Positions 17,001 through 25,703 of a stretch of 52,438 bases of DNA are shown piece after piece (position 1 is the first letter of the stretch; every line of letters starts with the position of its first letter). A program made the position numbers and the translations under genes. The notes under the pieces were generated by a model. The model was not told where the DNA came from. It did no database searches and worked only from the letters and a program-made list of their open reading frames with translations. The stretch spans positions 1 through 52,438 of the forward strand of contig JALHRB010000022.1 of NCBI GenBank assembly GCA_022841665.1, written 5' to 3'. The stretch comes from Pseudolabrys sp. (GTDB taxonomy: Bacteria; Pseudomonadota; Alphaproteobacteria; Rhizobiales; Xanthobacteraceae).

Positions 17001-20000
17001 GTGCGGAAGGTGGTAAGCGCAGCCTGCCTCTGCTCCGGCGACATGCCATCGAAGGTCGACTGGCTCGGCGTCAGGCGGATGATGACGGTGTTCGGCTTGG
17101 GCGCGATGCCGCCGCCGAAGTCGAAGGTCGGAACCACGCCCATCCATTGGTCGAGCGGAACGAGCGGGTCGAAATAGAGGTTGGTGGCGGAGAAGGCGCC
17201 CGGCGTCGGCAACTGGTTGCCGAAGGCGTCGTTGGTGAAGAACGACAGCGCGAACGGCGCGTCGATGCTGGCGTAGCGGTCGGGATTGGGCTGGCCGATA
17301 TTGGCCTTGGCCACGTTGTAGAGCGGCGCGAACACGCGGTAATCGTCGTTGGGATCGATGTCGTCGGGCTTCTGCGGCTGCAACGGCGCCGACAGGTTGC
17401 TGGCGATGAAGCCGGCGCTGGCGTCGACCTGGTAGGTGACCAGCCCGTAAAGCGCGTTGAGCGCGGCCGGCGCGGCGGCCATCGCCATCAGTTCGGCGTG
17501 CAAGGCGTCGTCGCCCAGGCCTTCGGCGCGCAGCATCCGGATGGCCTCGCCGCGCGTTAAGCCCTGCGTGCCGGAAAGCTGCATGCGGGCGGCGAGTTTC
17601 GGCGTCGCCTTCAGGCGTGTGACCGCGTCGGAGCGCGACAGCGAGACGCCGAAGGTGCCGGCGGCGACCTTGACGTAGCGCACGTCCAATGCCGGATCGT
17701 CGGTCTCGGCATAATAGACCAGGCTGCTCGTCGTGTTCGCGAGCACCGCAGCGTTGTGATAGGGCTCGATGGTGAGCGGCGACGTCGGCGTGTTCATGCC
17801 GACGCCGGGCTTGTAGCCGATGAGCAGCGTGACCTGGCCGACGCCCTTGACGAACAGCTTCTCCGGCAGCGAATGGCCGGCGGCGTCGATGAAGCGCAGG
17901 TAGTAGCCGGCGGCGTTGGTGACGGTCGCCTGCTGGACGATCTGCACGAAGCTGTAGCCGCCGTCGTCGCCGATCTGCGAAGTCGCGCCGACCGCGACCC
18001 CCTGCGGCAGCGGCGTCGCCATCGCCATGAAGCCCTGCGGCGGCTGCGACACCGAGGTGGTGTTGGTGCGCAGGACGAAGACCGCGCTCGGGTCGACGGT
18101 AGCCGACACCAGCCCCGGCGCGTTCGCTTCGGTCTGATAGAGAATTTGCAGCGACGCGATCGGCCGGTTGCCGGCGCGCAGGTCGGCGAGGATGCAGCCG
18201 AGCAGCGCCTCGTCGGACTGGCTGGCGCCGGACAGGCCGAAGACGTCCGGCAGGAAGGTGCCCGGCGCACCGCTTGGTACCTGCTTGACCGTCAACGTAA
18301 TGGCGGTCGCGAAGGCGACGTCGGCGGCGGGCAGCGGCGTGCCGTCCGGTAGATAGGGGCCGTCGGCCGCGCGCGACTTCACCAGCACCGGGATGCCACT
18401 TGTTCCCTGCATCGCCTGCAGGCGCGCCAGCGCCGTGGGGAAAGTGCGCAGGCTCAAGGGGTTGCCGGTTGGCGGCGACCACACGATCGCGCTGTCGAAG
18501 GCGAAGGCCTGCGGGCCAGTCGAGGTTAGCTCGATCGCGACCGGGCTGCCGGGCTTGGTAACCGACGACTCGGTCAGGTTGGTGTAAGGCGCCACCCACG
18601 TGCTGGTGAGCGAATAATTCCCGTTGGAAATCTTGAGCCAGCTTTGCGTCACATCCGGGTTGCTTAGAACGATGCTGTAGGCGTTGTCCTTGGCGAAGCC
18701 ACCGACCGGGAATTGCTGCCAGAGCAGCGCGAATAGCGGGTTCGTGGTGGTGAGCGCCGCCCCGCCCGGCACCGTCATGCCGTCGGTGTAAGGCAGGCGC
18801 AGGCCGCCGCGCAGCGCGCTCGACATCTGGCCGGCGAGTTGCTGGTAGAGCGACTGCGACGTCGGCGTCGGTGCGCCGGCCACCGCGCAGAACAGGTCGG
18901 TGAGCTTGGCCTGCGTGAGGTCCTCGTTCTGCATTGTCGCCAGCAGCTGGTGCACGGCGCCGCGAATGAGGCCCTTGAAGTAATCGAGGAAAATCTCCTG
19001 CGTGAGTGGCGCCATCGTCTCCATCAACATGCGCGCCGACGGCGCATTCTGCGTCTGGTTGACGAAAAGCTGATTGAAATAGGTATCGACCTGCTGGAGG
19101 TAGCTCAGCGGCACCGTGTTCTTCGACTGGAACTGGTAGGAGAAGTCGGCCGGCTTGCCGCCCTCGGTGCGCCCGCTGGTGGCGATGTTGAGGAAGGGCG
19201 GCATCGGGAAGGCGGTCGCGCTCGCGTCCTTGGTCGGCAGCGCGGCGTTGCCCTGGAAATTCGCCAACTGGGTGAGAACGGCCGGGTAGTCGAGCCAGCC
19301 GGTGAGCAACTCGGGCTCGCTGTCGATGTCGCGCAGGCCGATGCGGCCGCTCAACGGGTCGCTCTCCAGATAGACGACCGAATCGTAGGACGGCAGGCTG
19401 AGCGCGTGCATGAGCGCGAAGGTGGCGAGCTGCGTCGCCACCGCTTCGAAAGGCCTGAAGTCGGCGTACGTCGGATTCTGCTTCGGGGCCTGCTCGTATT
19501 CGATGCCGAGCGACACGACTGCCCACGGCGTACCGACGGCAGTCGCGTTGGGGAACAGCACCGTGAGCTCGGGCAAGTACAGCAGCGGCAATGCGGCGTT
19601 GAGACCGGGCAGCAGGCCGAGCGCGGCCGGCGCGGAGAGCCTGCGCTCCGAGGTACAGCGGGCGATGAGCGCGACGGTCTGCGTGTCGGCACTGCCGACG
19701 AGATACCAGTCGAAACGGAACGACGCGCGGAAGCTGAAGCTGATGGTGACCGAGAAAAAGCCGAGATTGATGCTCACGCTCGCGCTGACGGTGACGCTCG
19801 CGTCGATATAGAGCATGATCGAGCCGTCGCTGCCGGCCTTCGGCTCGTAGGTGAGGACGATGCCGATGCTGGCCTGCAAACGGACGTTGACGCTCGCCTT
19901 GATGATGACGAAGTCGACCGAACCGTAGATCTCGCCGATGATGCCGAACTGGCCTTGCAGCGAGAGCGCGTCCGGCGTGCGCATGATGTCGCCGGCGCCG

Positions 20001-23000
20001 GCGGTGAGATAGCCGGCCGCGCCCTGGATGATGCCGAAGAAGGTGACGCTGATGCCCGCCTTCAAAGGCCCGGACGTGAAGTCCTTGCCGATGCCGAGCC
20101 GCGCGGCGAAACCGAAGCCTTCGATGACGGCGTATTCGCCCTTGAAGACGTCCGGATTGGTGGCCGAACTCAGATAGGCGATGTAGAAGCCGCCCGAGCC
20201 GGTGACCGGCACCGGGCCGGCCTGCGCCTGCACCTGGAAGCACGGGCTCCAGTCGTCGCCGTCGGGGAAGCCGAGGTCGACCTTCCAGTTGCCGTTGGTG
20301 TAGACGTCGATCTTCAGGGTCGGCAGCGTGACCGAGGCGGCGCCGACGTTGAACGTGCGCAGGCTATCGGGCAGCGCGATGGTGGTGGCGAACAGGCCGA
20401 TCGTGTCGCTCACCTTGGTGTAGGTGATCTCGAACACGAAGCCTTTGCCGACGCCGCCGACGAGCTTGATCTGGAGCGAATAGAACGGCGTCACGTCGTA
20501 GAAGACGAGGCCGACCTCGATGATCTTGAGCAGGCGGAAATCGGTGACGATGAGCCACTTGCCGTTCGGGTGGTAGATGTCGCCGTATTCCTTGTCCTTG
20601 AGCTTCTCCCAGAACGTCGTCTGCATGTATTCGAGGAATTCGTCGAAGCTGGTCGGCGACTCGGCCGGGTCGGGTCCGACGCGCTGGCCGAGCCCGACAT
20701 AGATCAGCTCGAAGACGCCGCCTTCCTCGCCGCCGCCGTTCTTGTCGTCCTCTGCCTTCTTGAGCGCGCGCAGCGGCGGCAACACTTCCTGCCGCGCCAG
20801 GCGTTTTTCGGGCTCGCCGCCGCCGCCGTTTTTTTCCTCTGGCTCGCCGCCGCCGCCATCCTCGCCGAGATTGTAGGCGGCGATCCAGCCGATCTGGTCG
20901 GCGCCCTCGGTCGGCGCGAACAGGCCGAAGCTGATGAGCCCCTTGGGGGGAATGCGCGTGCCGAAAATCTCGACGTAGCAATTGTTCATGCCGAGCACGA
21001 GCATCTTGGGCTCGGTACTGGTCGCGTATTCGAGGTTGAACTGCTCGATGGAGATCGTGATCACACCCTGGATCTTGATCTCGAGCTTGCCGTCCACCTG
21101 CGGCAGCTGCACGCCGACGGCGACGCCGCCTTCCTTGCCGCTCAGCCAGCCGATCAGGATCGAGAACTTGAAGGCGGAAAGCGAACCGACCAGTCCACCC
21201 ATCGAACCGAGATCGAGATCGAAGACGAGCGCGTAGTTGAAGGTGTCGTGCAGCTTGTCCTGGCCGGCCACGGCGCCGAGCGAATAATAATCGAGGCTCT
21301 CGATGGTCTCGTCGGCGTGCTGCGAATAGAGGAACGACTTGAGCTTGAACGGGATCAGCTTGGTGAGGCTGTTGCCGCCCTCGCGCTCTTTGGTCGCGCC
21401 GAGATCAAGCCGCAGGTTGCCGGGCGCGAAGCTCAGCTTGAGATTATCGGTCGAGGGTTGCTCGCCCTTCGGCGTGGTCAGCTCAAAGGCGACGTCGATG
21501 CCGAGGTCGGAGAACTCGAGCTTCTCGAAGGAGAAGAGGTCGAGCACCTCGAGTTCGTTGAACTCGAGGCTGCCCCAGATGCCGAAATGCGCGCTGATCA
21601 GCATGGTGTCGGGCTTGGGCGGGACAAGCGCCGTTTCCTGATCGAAGGAAAACTGCAGCTTGGTGAGCTCGATCTGCTTCAGGTACTTGTTGTTCGGCTC
21701 GCCTTCCTTGTCGGCGAATTCGTAAGTGAAGTCGCCCTCCGCCACGAAGGAATAGACGCCCTCCCCCGAGCTCGCGTCGTCGCCGCTGGTGCTGTTGGCC
21801 TGATAGGAGCCGGTGATGACGATGGTGTTGCCCGAGTCGCCGCCGTCGGCGGCAGCATCGCCGGGAGGTTCGGGCGCGGGCTCGTCTTTCTTCTCCTCCT
21901 CCTGCTGGACCTCGGTGTCGAACAGGTTGTTGATGGTGAGGTTGATCTTGCATTCGAAGGTGCGCAGCTCGGAATTGGTGAACAGCGCGCGCAGATACTC
22001 GACCTCGAAATTATATTCGATGCTGAGGCCCGGCGGCGGCGAGTCGCCCGCCTTCTCGTAATCGACCAGCGCGAACATGGCGCTGCGCGCCAGCGTCGGC
22101 GTCGTCGCGTCGGGGTCGGTGTTGTTGATGGAAACGCCGGCATGGTGGGCGCGGAAGCCGGCGATGCCGGGGTCCTTCATGCCGCCGAGCACGGCCTTGA
22201 TCGCCGTCGGCAACTGGCTGAGCTCGATGTTGCAGTTGACCGCCAGGATGCCGTTGAAGCCGGGGTCGGTGACGATCTGGACGAAATTCCAGTAGATCGA
22301 GTCCGTGTCCGGATCCTCGCCGTCGCCGTACACCGCCTTTTTGGCGTCGGCGATCACCTGCTGCAGATAAGTCTGGATGCCGTCGGGATCCGTATTGAAC
22401 GTGTCGGCCTGCGACCACAGGCGCGTATCGCCGACCAGATCCTCGATCGAGGAGTCCGGATAGAACTTCATGATGAAGATCGGCGGCGTGCCGTCGGGGG
22501 CGCCCAGCGTCCCGGGATCGAGATTAAAGGTCCAGTCGCCGATCTTCAGATCGCTGGCGGTGAAATCGAACAGCTTCACCGCGCGGTCGAGCGGGTCGTC
22601 GGTGGTGTTCGGGTTGACGCTGATGACGGTGAAGATCTGGTTCTGCTGCACCGCCTTCTGGATCGACGGCCCCATGTCTCCCATGACCAGGGGGCCGGCG
22701 TCGCTGATCGCCATGTCGAGCCCATTCCAGGTGGGCGGCGTGCCGGACAATTCGGCGATCATCCCCTGCGGCGTCATCGCCTTTGTCGGCGTCTCGTCCG
22801 CGGCGGCGGCGGCGAGCGTCTTGGGCGGCGGCATCGAGGTGTACAGATTGGCGCGCGTGGGATTGAGCGCGTTCGATTCCATCCCGATGAATTGGTCGAG
22901 CTTGATATTGGGATCGGTGGCGAAGGGCACGCCGGCATAAGGCGCCAGCGGCGTCGGCGGCGCCGTCTGCGACGCCAGCCAGCTATCGACCGGGTAGAAA

Positions 23001-24283
23001 TCGAGGATGTGGACGTTGAGCCCCGACGCCGGCGCCTCGCCTTTGAGCATCGCGGCCTGCGTCCCGGCCTGCTTGAACAGCGGCGCGCGCTCCGGCTGCG
23101 AGACATAGCCGCCGGCCTTGGTGACGATGCGGCCGTAGGAGGTGGTCGCGATGCCGTCGAGATAGACCGGCTTGGTCTTGGTATCCGCCGCCGACGGGAT
23201 GAGATAGGCCGGCTGGGCGGGAACGAAATCGAGGCTGTCGGGCGCGCCGCCGAGCTTGACCGAGAGAAATTCGGTGCCGGTGACACCGCACAGCATCTGC
23301 ACGCTGTCCGGCAACGTGGCGACGCCGTCGAGCGTGAGGCCGAACTGACCGGCCGGCGTCAGATAGTAAAAGCTCTGGTCGGCCGGCGACTGCATCGGCC
23401 GCCCGGCGAAGACCAGCCGGCTGGTGGCGTTGACGTCGCCGTTGACGGTCTTGAAAGCGAAGGACTTGCCGTTGGCGGTGACGTAGTTGCAGCCAATGAG
23501 CGGATCGGTGAACTGGAAGAAGGTGCGACTGGGATCGGTCGCGGCGAGGATGTCGAGCGTGACGTTGAAATTGAACGGCGCGGTCGAGCCGCCCGCGCCG
23601 CGGAACACGGGATAGCTCAACGCACCGACCTGACCGCCGTCGACCGGCGGCGAGAAATACATCATCCCCGCTTCGAACTGCGTCAGATTGTCGGTGGTGA
23701 ACTGGAAGGTGACGCAGGCGGTGCCGGCGAGCGGCCCGGTCATCGGCAGCGCGGTGTAGGGCGCCGTCGAATTGTAATAGACGGTCGCCCCGCCGGGCTT
23801 TGTCACGTTCATCAGGAAGACGCTGGTGAGCGCCTGCGGATTGGCGATCTGGAGGCTGTTGGAGGGATCGTCGAACAGCACCGTGGTGCTGCCACCGAAC
23901 TGATCGGGCTGCACCTGATAGGTCACGCTCTGGCGGAACACGAGCGAGAAGGATTGCGACACGGTCGGCGTCGGCGTGCCCTGGCCGGTCACGTAGACGA
24001 GCGTCGGCGCTATCGTCAGCGGCTCGGGAAACCAGCCTATCTGCGTGCCGGCATTGCCGACGAAGCTGTTGCGCAGGCTGGCCGCGAAGGCATTCCAGTC
24101 GCGGTCTTTCGAGGGTACGAAGAATGCGACATAGCCGAGCTGGTTCGGATCGACCCAGCTCTGCGCGGTGAGCTGGTATGTCGCCGGTGAAAGCTGGGCG
24201 TTCTGGAAGAGGAACGCGACGCAGGCCTTTTCGGGCGAGTCCGCGAGATAGAGACCGCTCGACTGGCGCGTGAACTCGATCAT
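14045..24283 (-). CDS. giant beta-rich protein of 3412 residues, function unknown
   Basis: One uninterrupted frame of 10.2 kb with a GGGGGA site 6 bases before the ATG (MIEFTRQSSGLYLADSP). There is no signal peptide and no clear membrane helix. Rough layout: residues 1-780, mixed beta; about 790-830, acidic Pro/Gly/Ser linker (QQEEEKKDEPAPEPPG); 830-1140, amphipathic strands; about 1140-1190, two Gly-Glu linkers (GEDGGGGEPEEKNGGGG); 1400-1530, long alternating-residue strands (VNVRLQASIGIVLTYEP, SVTVSASVSINLGFF); 1700-1900, helical (LTQEIFLDYFKGLIRGAVHQ); about 2590, basic linker (AKARRALKSRKLA); about 2810-2870, a segment resembling the E1-FCCH beta module seen in phage proteins (NGVYSVTVVDATTFTIVL). 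No catalytic motif was found. It is first in an operon with three small paralogues. I do not recognise the family. Confidence 0.85.
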   Translation of the reverse strand: MIEFTRQSSGLYLADSPEKACVAFLFQNAQLSPATYQLTAQSWVDPNQLGYVAFFVPSKDRDWNAFAASLRNSFVGNAGTQIGWFPEPLTIAPTLVYVTGQGTPTPTVSQSFSLVFRQSVTYQVQPDQFGGSTTVLFDDPSNSLQIANPQALTSVFLMNVTKPGGATVYYNSTAPYTALPMTGPLAGTACVTFQFTTDNLTQFEAGMMYFSPPVDGGQVGALSYPVFRGAGGSTAPFNFNVTLDILAATDPSRTFFQFTDPLIGCNYVTANGKSFAFKTVNGDVNATSRLVFAGRPMQSPADQSFYYLTPAGQFGLTLDGVATLPDSVQMLCGVTGTEFLSVKLGGAPDSLDFVPAQPAYLIPSAADTKTKPVYLDGIATTSYGRIVTKAGGYVSQPERAPLFKQAGTQAAMLKGEAPASGLNVHILDFYPVDSWLASQTAPPTPLAPYAGVPFATDPNIKLDQFIGMESNALNPTRANLYTSMPPPKTLAAAAADETPTKAMTPQGMIAELSGTPPTWNGLDMAISDAGPLVMGDMGPSIQKAVQQNQIFTVISVNPNTTDDPLDRAVKLFDFTASDLKIGDWTFNLDPGTLGAPDGTPPIFIMKFYPDSSIEDLVGDTRLWSQADTFNTDPDGIQTYLQQVIADAKKAVYGDGEDPDTDSIYWNFVQIVTDPGFNGILAVNCNIELSQLPTAIKAVLGGMKDPGIAGFRAHHAGVSINNTDPDATTPTLARSAMFALVDYEKAGDSPPPGLSIEYNFEVEYLRALFTNSELRTFECKINLTINNLFDTEVQQEEEKKDEPAPEPPGDAAADGGDSGNTIVITGSYQANSTSGDDASSGEGVYSFVAEGDFTYEFADKEGEPNNKYLKQIELTKLQFSFDQETALVPPKPDTMLISAHFGIWGSLEFNELEVLDLFSFEKLEFSDLGIDVAFELTTPKGEQPSTDNLKLSFAPGNLRLDLGATKEREGGNSLTKLIPFKLKSFLYSQHADETIESLDYYSLGAVAGQDKLHDTFNYALVFDLDLGSMGGLVGSLSAFKFSILIGWLSGKEGGVAVGVQLPQVDGKLEIKIQGVITISIEQFNLEYATSTEPKMLVLGMNNCYVEIFGTRIPPKGLISFGLFAPTEGADQIGWIAAYNLGEDGGGGEPEEKNGGGGEPEKRLARQEVLPPLRALKKAEDDKNGGGEEGGVFELIYVGLGQRVGPDPAESPTSFDEFLEYMQTTFWEKLKDKEYGDIYHPNGKWLIVTDFRLLKIIEVGLVFYDVTPFYSLQIKLVGGVGKGFVFEITYTKVSDTIGLFATTIALPDSLRTFNVGAASVTLPTLKIDVYTNGNWKVDLGFPDGDDWSPCFQVQAQAGPVPVTGSGGFYIAYLSSATNPDVFKGEYAVIEGFGFAARLGIGKDFTSGPLKAGISVTFFGIIQGAAGYLTAGAGDIMRTPDALSLQGQFGIIGEIYGSVDFVIIKASVNVRLQASIGIVLTYEPKAGSDGSIMLYIDASVTVSASVSINLGFFSVTISFSFRASFRFDWYLVGSADTQTVALIARCTSERRLSAPAALGLLPGLNAALPLLYLPELTVLFPNATAVGTPWAVVSLGIEYEQAPKQNPTYADFRPFEAVATQLATFALMHALSLPSYDSVVYLESDPLSGRIGLRDIDSEPELLTGWLDYPAVLTQLANFQGNAALPTKDASATAFPMPPFLNIATSGRTEGGKPADFSYQFQSKNTVPLSYLQQVDTYFNQLFVNQTQNAPSARMLMETMAPLTQEIFLDYFKGLIRGAVHQLLATMQNEDLTQAKLTDLFCAVAGAPTPTSQSLYQQLAGQMSSALRGGLRLPYTDGMTVPGGAALTTTNPLFALLWQQFPVGGFAKDNAYSIVLSNPDVTQSWLKISNGNYSLTSTWVAPYTNLTESSVTKPGSPVAIELTSTGPQAFAFDSAIVWSPPTGNPLSLRTFPTALARLQAMQGTSGIPVLVKSRAADGPYLPDGTPLPAADVAFATAITLTVKQVPSGAPGTFLPDVFGLSGASQSDEALLGCILADLRAGNRPIASLQILYQTEANAPGLVSATVDPSAVFVLRTNTTSVSQPPQGFMAMATPLPQGVAVGATSQIGDDGGYSFVQIVQQATVTNAAGYYLRFIDAAGHSLPEKLFVKGVGQVTLLIGYKPGVGMNTPTSPLTIEPYHNAAVLANTTSSLVYYAETDDPALDVRYVKVAAGTFGVSLSRSDAVTRLKATPKLAARMQLSGTQGLTRGEAIRMLRAEGLGDDALHAELMAMAAAPAALNALYGLVTYQVDASAGFIASNLSAPLQPQKPDDIDPNDDYRVFAPLYNVAKANIGQPNPDRYASIDAPFALSFFTNDAFGNQLPTPGAFSATNLYFDPLVPLDQWMGVVPTFDFGGGIAPKPNTVIIRLTPSQSTFDGMSPEQRQAALTTFRTINDQITGPGVSFYVESSLALQADGVSLVQFPVSAADSQKVTAMVGAIVGWLSGGGSFPGPVTISMVIDGPGTQPPLFEIVTLFGIQRDPNLISPYLKDQFGTIIFPSAQNVAATLVANTGGANNMSAFAADFVTAYPARKLAVGMNGTQSSSPPPQTHLSSTAKARRALKSRKLATDGSGSARTGAQSIWAAEASMLDITIGAGANAGPRFLSPTPLDNTLNSATVPLPKMPPNLPSLPAQRQFVNVDLDQLNRAFFQAVDDVLGAASAAKAFEVAPDAYTAIARGRETLAQKYSTYEVDWLFDAQSPFTGTTSQLSVARTVFEQQMRSALMTAYSVDTITQYDVIWNKPVSSAADGYIELFGLVEAMLQGAYSWQAGTLTAKTVNAHALSNGDRVLMVFAMQSGQTPPNGVYSVTVVDATTFTIVLTGGTGNGTFVGTRQNAGLSTAHVAINSKGPSPLTFLYGNPDVADRATIPFDLRFNVTNLQYFLAPPGAPGEARPSLWLQLIDPYPPQDIPHIGPAGALTTIPVVFRQYPTPPTLVSQSWTPPTTPPVTIANGAEWNYLYTYQVFLAAQDQVNSAITYNTDLRPPQSNARLKALGADDGPYDLFTALARTSAVTDVIRPFLQDLESPKWTDSIGMFANCVTEVTKNTDWNPSLAFGKALRLANVTDTYVIVDKLDDDRTTQHINLSWTAEQGESSFAGVTLTLTALDPAKNLAPYPNQQSKSNPESIDVTVQNASTGGVGVAHLISVNALNVLAAENAIAGVQIERNYIELTSNDGKNWYVVPEFVYMTPLVRPSQPVTPFIDNAKPVDVAKLPSLGSGDACPPSPSSLCQRIYTVMANLLADPVQARSLSDAHLAAGVTSGTTRRVKVGCSFRFPVPSATGAAYDDKSIAPLVPIVLARSFDIDGHDPAQLGDFSVLYAAAIDAWAGTNNIVYGASATPAGAMLVFDIMLYAALSGADTPVLRFSNLQLKLTDIDPI

Positions 24284-24349
24284 GCGACTTCCCCCGCGCT
24301 CTTGGCTGACGGCGCCCGGCGCTTACACGTGGCAGATGGACAGAGGATC

Positions 24350-24435
24350 ACAACCTACACGTGTATTATTTCAATAATGCTACTCTCTGACGACTACTTT
24401 TGAAAGAGAATTATTTTTCTTAAATCTTAGGTTGT
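24350..24435. promoter_or_regulatory. AT-rich control region with nested palindromes upstream of the giant gene
   Basis: This stretch is far richer in A and T than its surroundings. It holds TACACGTGTA (24356-24365), overlapping ATTATT TC AATAAT (24365-24378), and a separated inverted pair ACAACCTA (24350-24357) / TAGGTTGT (24428-24435). A second TACACGTG copy lies at 24324-24331, nearer the gene. It sits between the terminator of the upstream gene and the start of the giant gene, so it is probably the promoter and operator region of that operon. No convincing -35/-10 pair could be chosen by eye. Confidence 0.55.
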
Positions 24436-24445
24436 AGACGGGCTC

Positions 24446-24479
24446 AAAAAAACGCCGCGGACCGTCCAGGTCCGCGGCG
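24446..24479 (-). terminator. rho-independent terminator of the NitT/TauT-type binding-protein gene
   Basis: Read leftward, an 11-base perfect stem (CGCCGCGGACC / GGTCCGCGGCG, five-base loop) is followed by seven T. It starts 18 bases after the stop of the gene at 24497 and separates it from the giant-gene operon. Confidence 0.88.
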
Positions 24480-24496
24480 CTATGTGAAGGCGTGAC

Positions 24497-25471
24497 TTAC
24501 TGCCTGGGACCGGAATAGAGCGTCTTTTCGCCCGGATCGCTCGGCATCAACTCGACGTCGACGCCGACCTTGTAGATCGCCAGCAGTTCCTTCTTGATGT
24601 CGTGCGGCCACTCGACCTTCATGCCGAGGCGCTTGTTGTCGCGGATGAGCGTCGCGACGAACTTCTGCCCTTCCGCGTTGCTCTTGGGCGCGATCAGCTT
24701 GCTCGCCTCGTCGGGATTGGCCAGCACCCAGGCTTCCGCGTCCTTATAGGCGTTGAACAGCTTCACCGCCGTCTTCGGATTCTTGGCGATCCATTCGTCG
24801 TGCGCGGCCACGCCGAGATAGGGAATGTCGGTGGTGCCGGTGAACTTCTTCCAGGTCTCCTCGATCTTCAGGTCGAGCGAGCGGATGCCCGGCTTCTGCG
24901 AGCGCAGCAGGTCGAAGCCCGGATCCCACATGTGCACGGCCGCGGCGCGGTCGGCCATGGCGTAACCCATCAGGCCCGGCGGCGCGGTGTTGACGATGGA
25001 CACCTTGGACATGTCCACGCCCTGCTGCTTGGCGAACCAGGTGAAGATGCGGTAGCTCGACGTGCTCGCCGCCGCCGCGACTTCCTTGCCCTCGAGGTCC
25101 TTCAGCGTCTTGATGTCCGGACGCGAGGTGACGACGTAGGACCAGTAGTTGAACACGTTGAACAGGTACGTGACCTTGACGCCGCGCGCGGCGGCGAGGC
25201 CGACGGTCAACAGCGCGGCGCTGCCGCCGACCTGAAACTCGCCGGTGTTGAACTGCACGGTGTAGGCGTCCGGCGGGCGCTCGACGAACTCGATGTTCAG
25301 CCCGTGCTTCTCGTCGAATTTCTTCGCCTTGATGACCGGCGGCAGGAACGCGCCGAGCGACGGCGGCCCGAACACGACCATCCGCAAGTTCTCCAAATTC
25401 TGCGCGCCCGCAGAGCCGGCGGCGAGGAGGCTCGCGCAGGCGGCGGCCCCGATCAGCTTCAGCAAATTCAT
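24497..25471 (-). CDS. ABC transporter substrate-binding protein, NitT/TauT (SsuA/THI5-like) type
   Basis: 324 residues with a signal peptide (MNLLKLIGAAACASLLAAG, cleavage near SAGAQN). The mature part follows the family pattern: PPVIKAKKFDEKHGLNIEFV, GEFQVGGSAALLTVGLAAARG, the DLEGKEVAAAASTSSYRIFT switch region, and a C-terminal helical segment (NAYKDAEAWVLANPDEAS). Such proteins feed nitrate, sulfonate or thiamine-precursor importers. The start is the ATG behind GGAGGAC. No permease or ATPase gene is adjacent, so it may serve a transporter coded elsewhere. Ligand unknown. Confidence 0.88.
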   Translation of the reverse strand: MNLLKLIGAAACASLLAAGSAGAQNLENLRMVVFGPPSLGAFLPPVIKAKKFDEKHGLNIEFVERPPDAYTVQFNTGEFQVGGSAALLTVGLAAARGVKVTYLFNVFNYWSYVVTSRPDIKTLKDLEGKEVAAAASTSSYRIFTWFAKQQGVDMSKVSIVNTAPPGLMGYAMADRAAAVHMWDPGFDLLRSQKPGIRSLDLKIEETWKKFTGTTDIPYLGVAAHDEWIAKNPKTAVKLFNAYKDAEAWVLANPDEASKLIAPKSNAEGQKFVATLIRDNKRLGMKVEWPHDIKKELLAIYKVGVDVELMPSDPGEKTLYSGPRQ

Positions 25472-25515
25472 GACGTCCTCCGGATGTTGTTCTTGTGCGC
25501 GGGCGCGCAAGCGTC

Positions 25516-25561
25516 CGCAGCCTTACGCGCGAGTATGTCGCAGCCTTACGCGCGAGTATGT
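25516..25561. repeat. perfect 23-bp tandem duplication
   Basis: The 23-base unit beginning CGCAGCCTTACGCGCGAG occurs twice with no spacer (25516-25538 and 25539-25561). It lies between the divergent binding-protein and sucA-like genes, about 140 bases before the latter, so it may alter a regulatory site. Confidence 0.9.
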
Positions 25562-25703
25562 CAGAGAACGCGTGGCTATGGGGAGTATTGCCGCTGTGAT
25601 GCCTGCCATCATCTCTCGTTAGTTGTCACGGCGCGCCTTCGAAGCCTAAGTTGCCGAAAAGCATGCGTCTTGGCCGCAAGGCCGCCGTCCGCGCAAAGAA
25701 AAA

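Noticed and set aside
14075-24190. Very long open frames on the + strand opposite the giant gene (about 1160 and 1780 codons)
   Set aside because: They are rich in Arg, Val, Asp, Gly and His, as expected from the mirror of GC-rich coding DNA. They lack family motifs, while the minus-strand frame has a ribosome site and is continuous through both.
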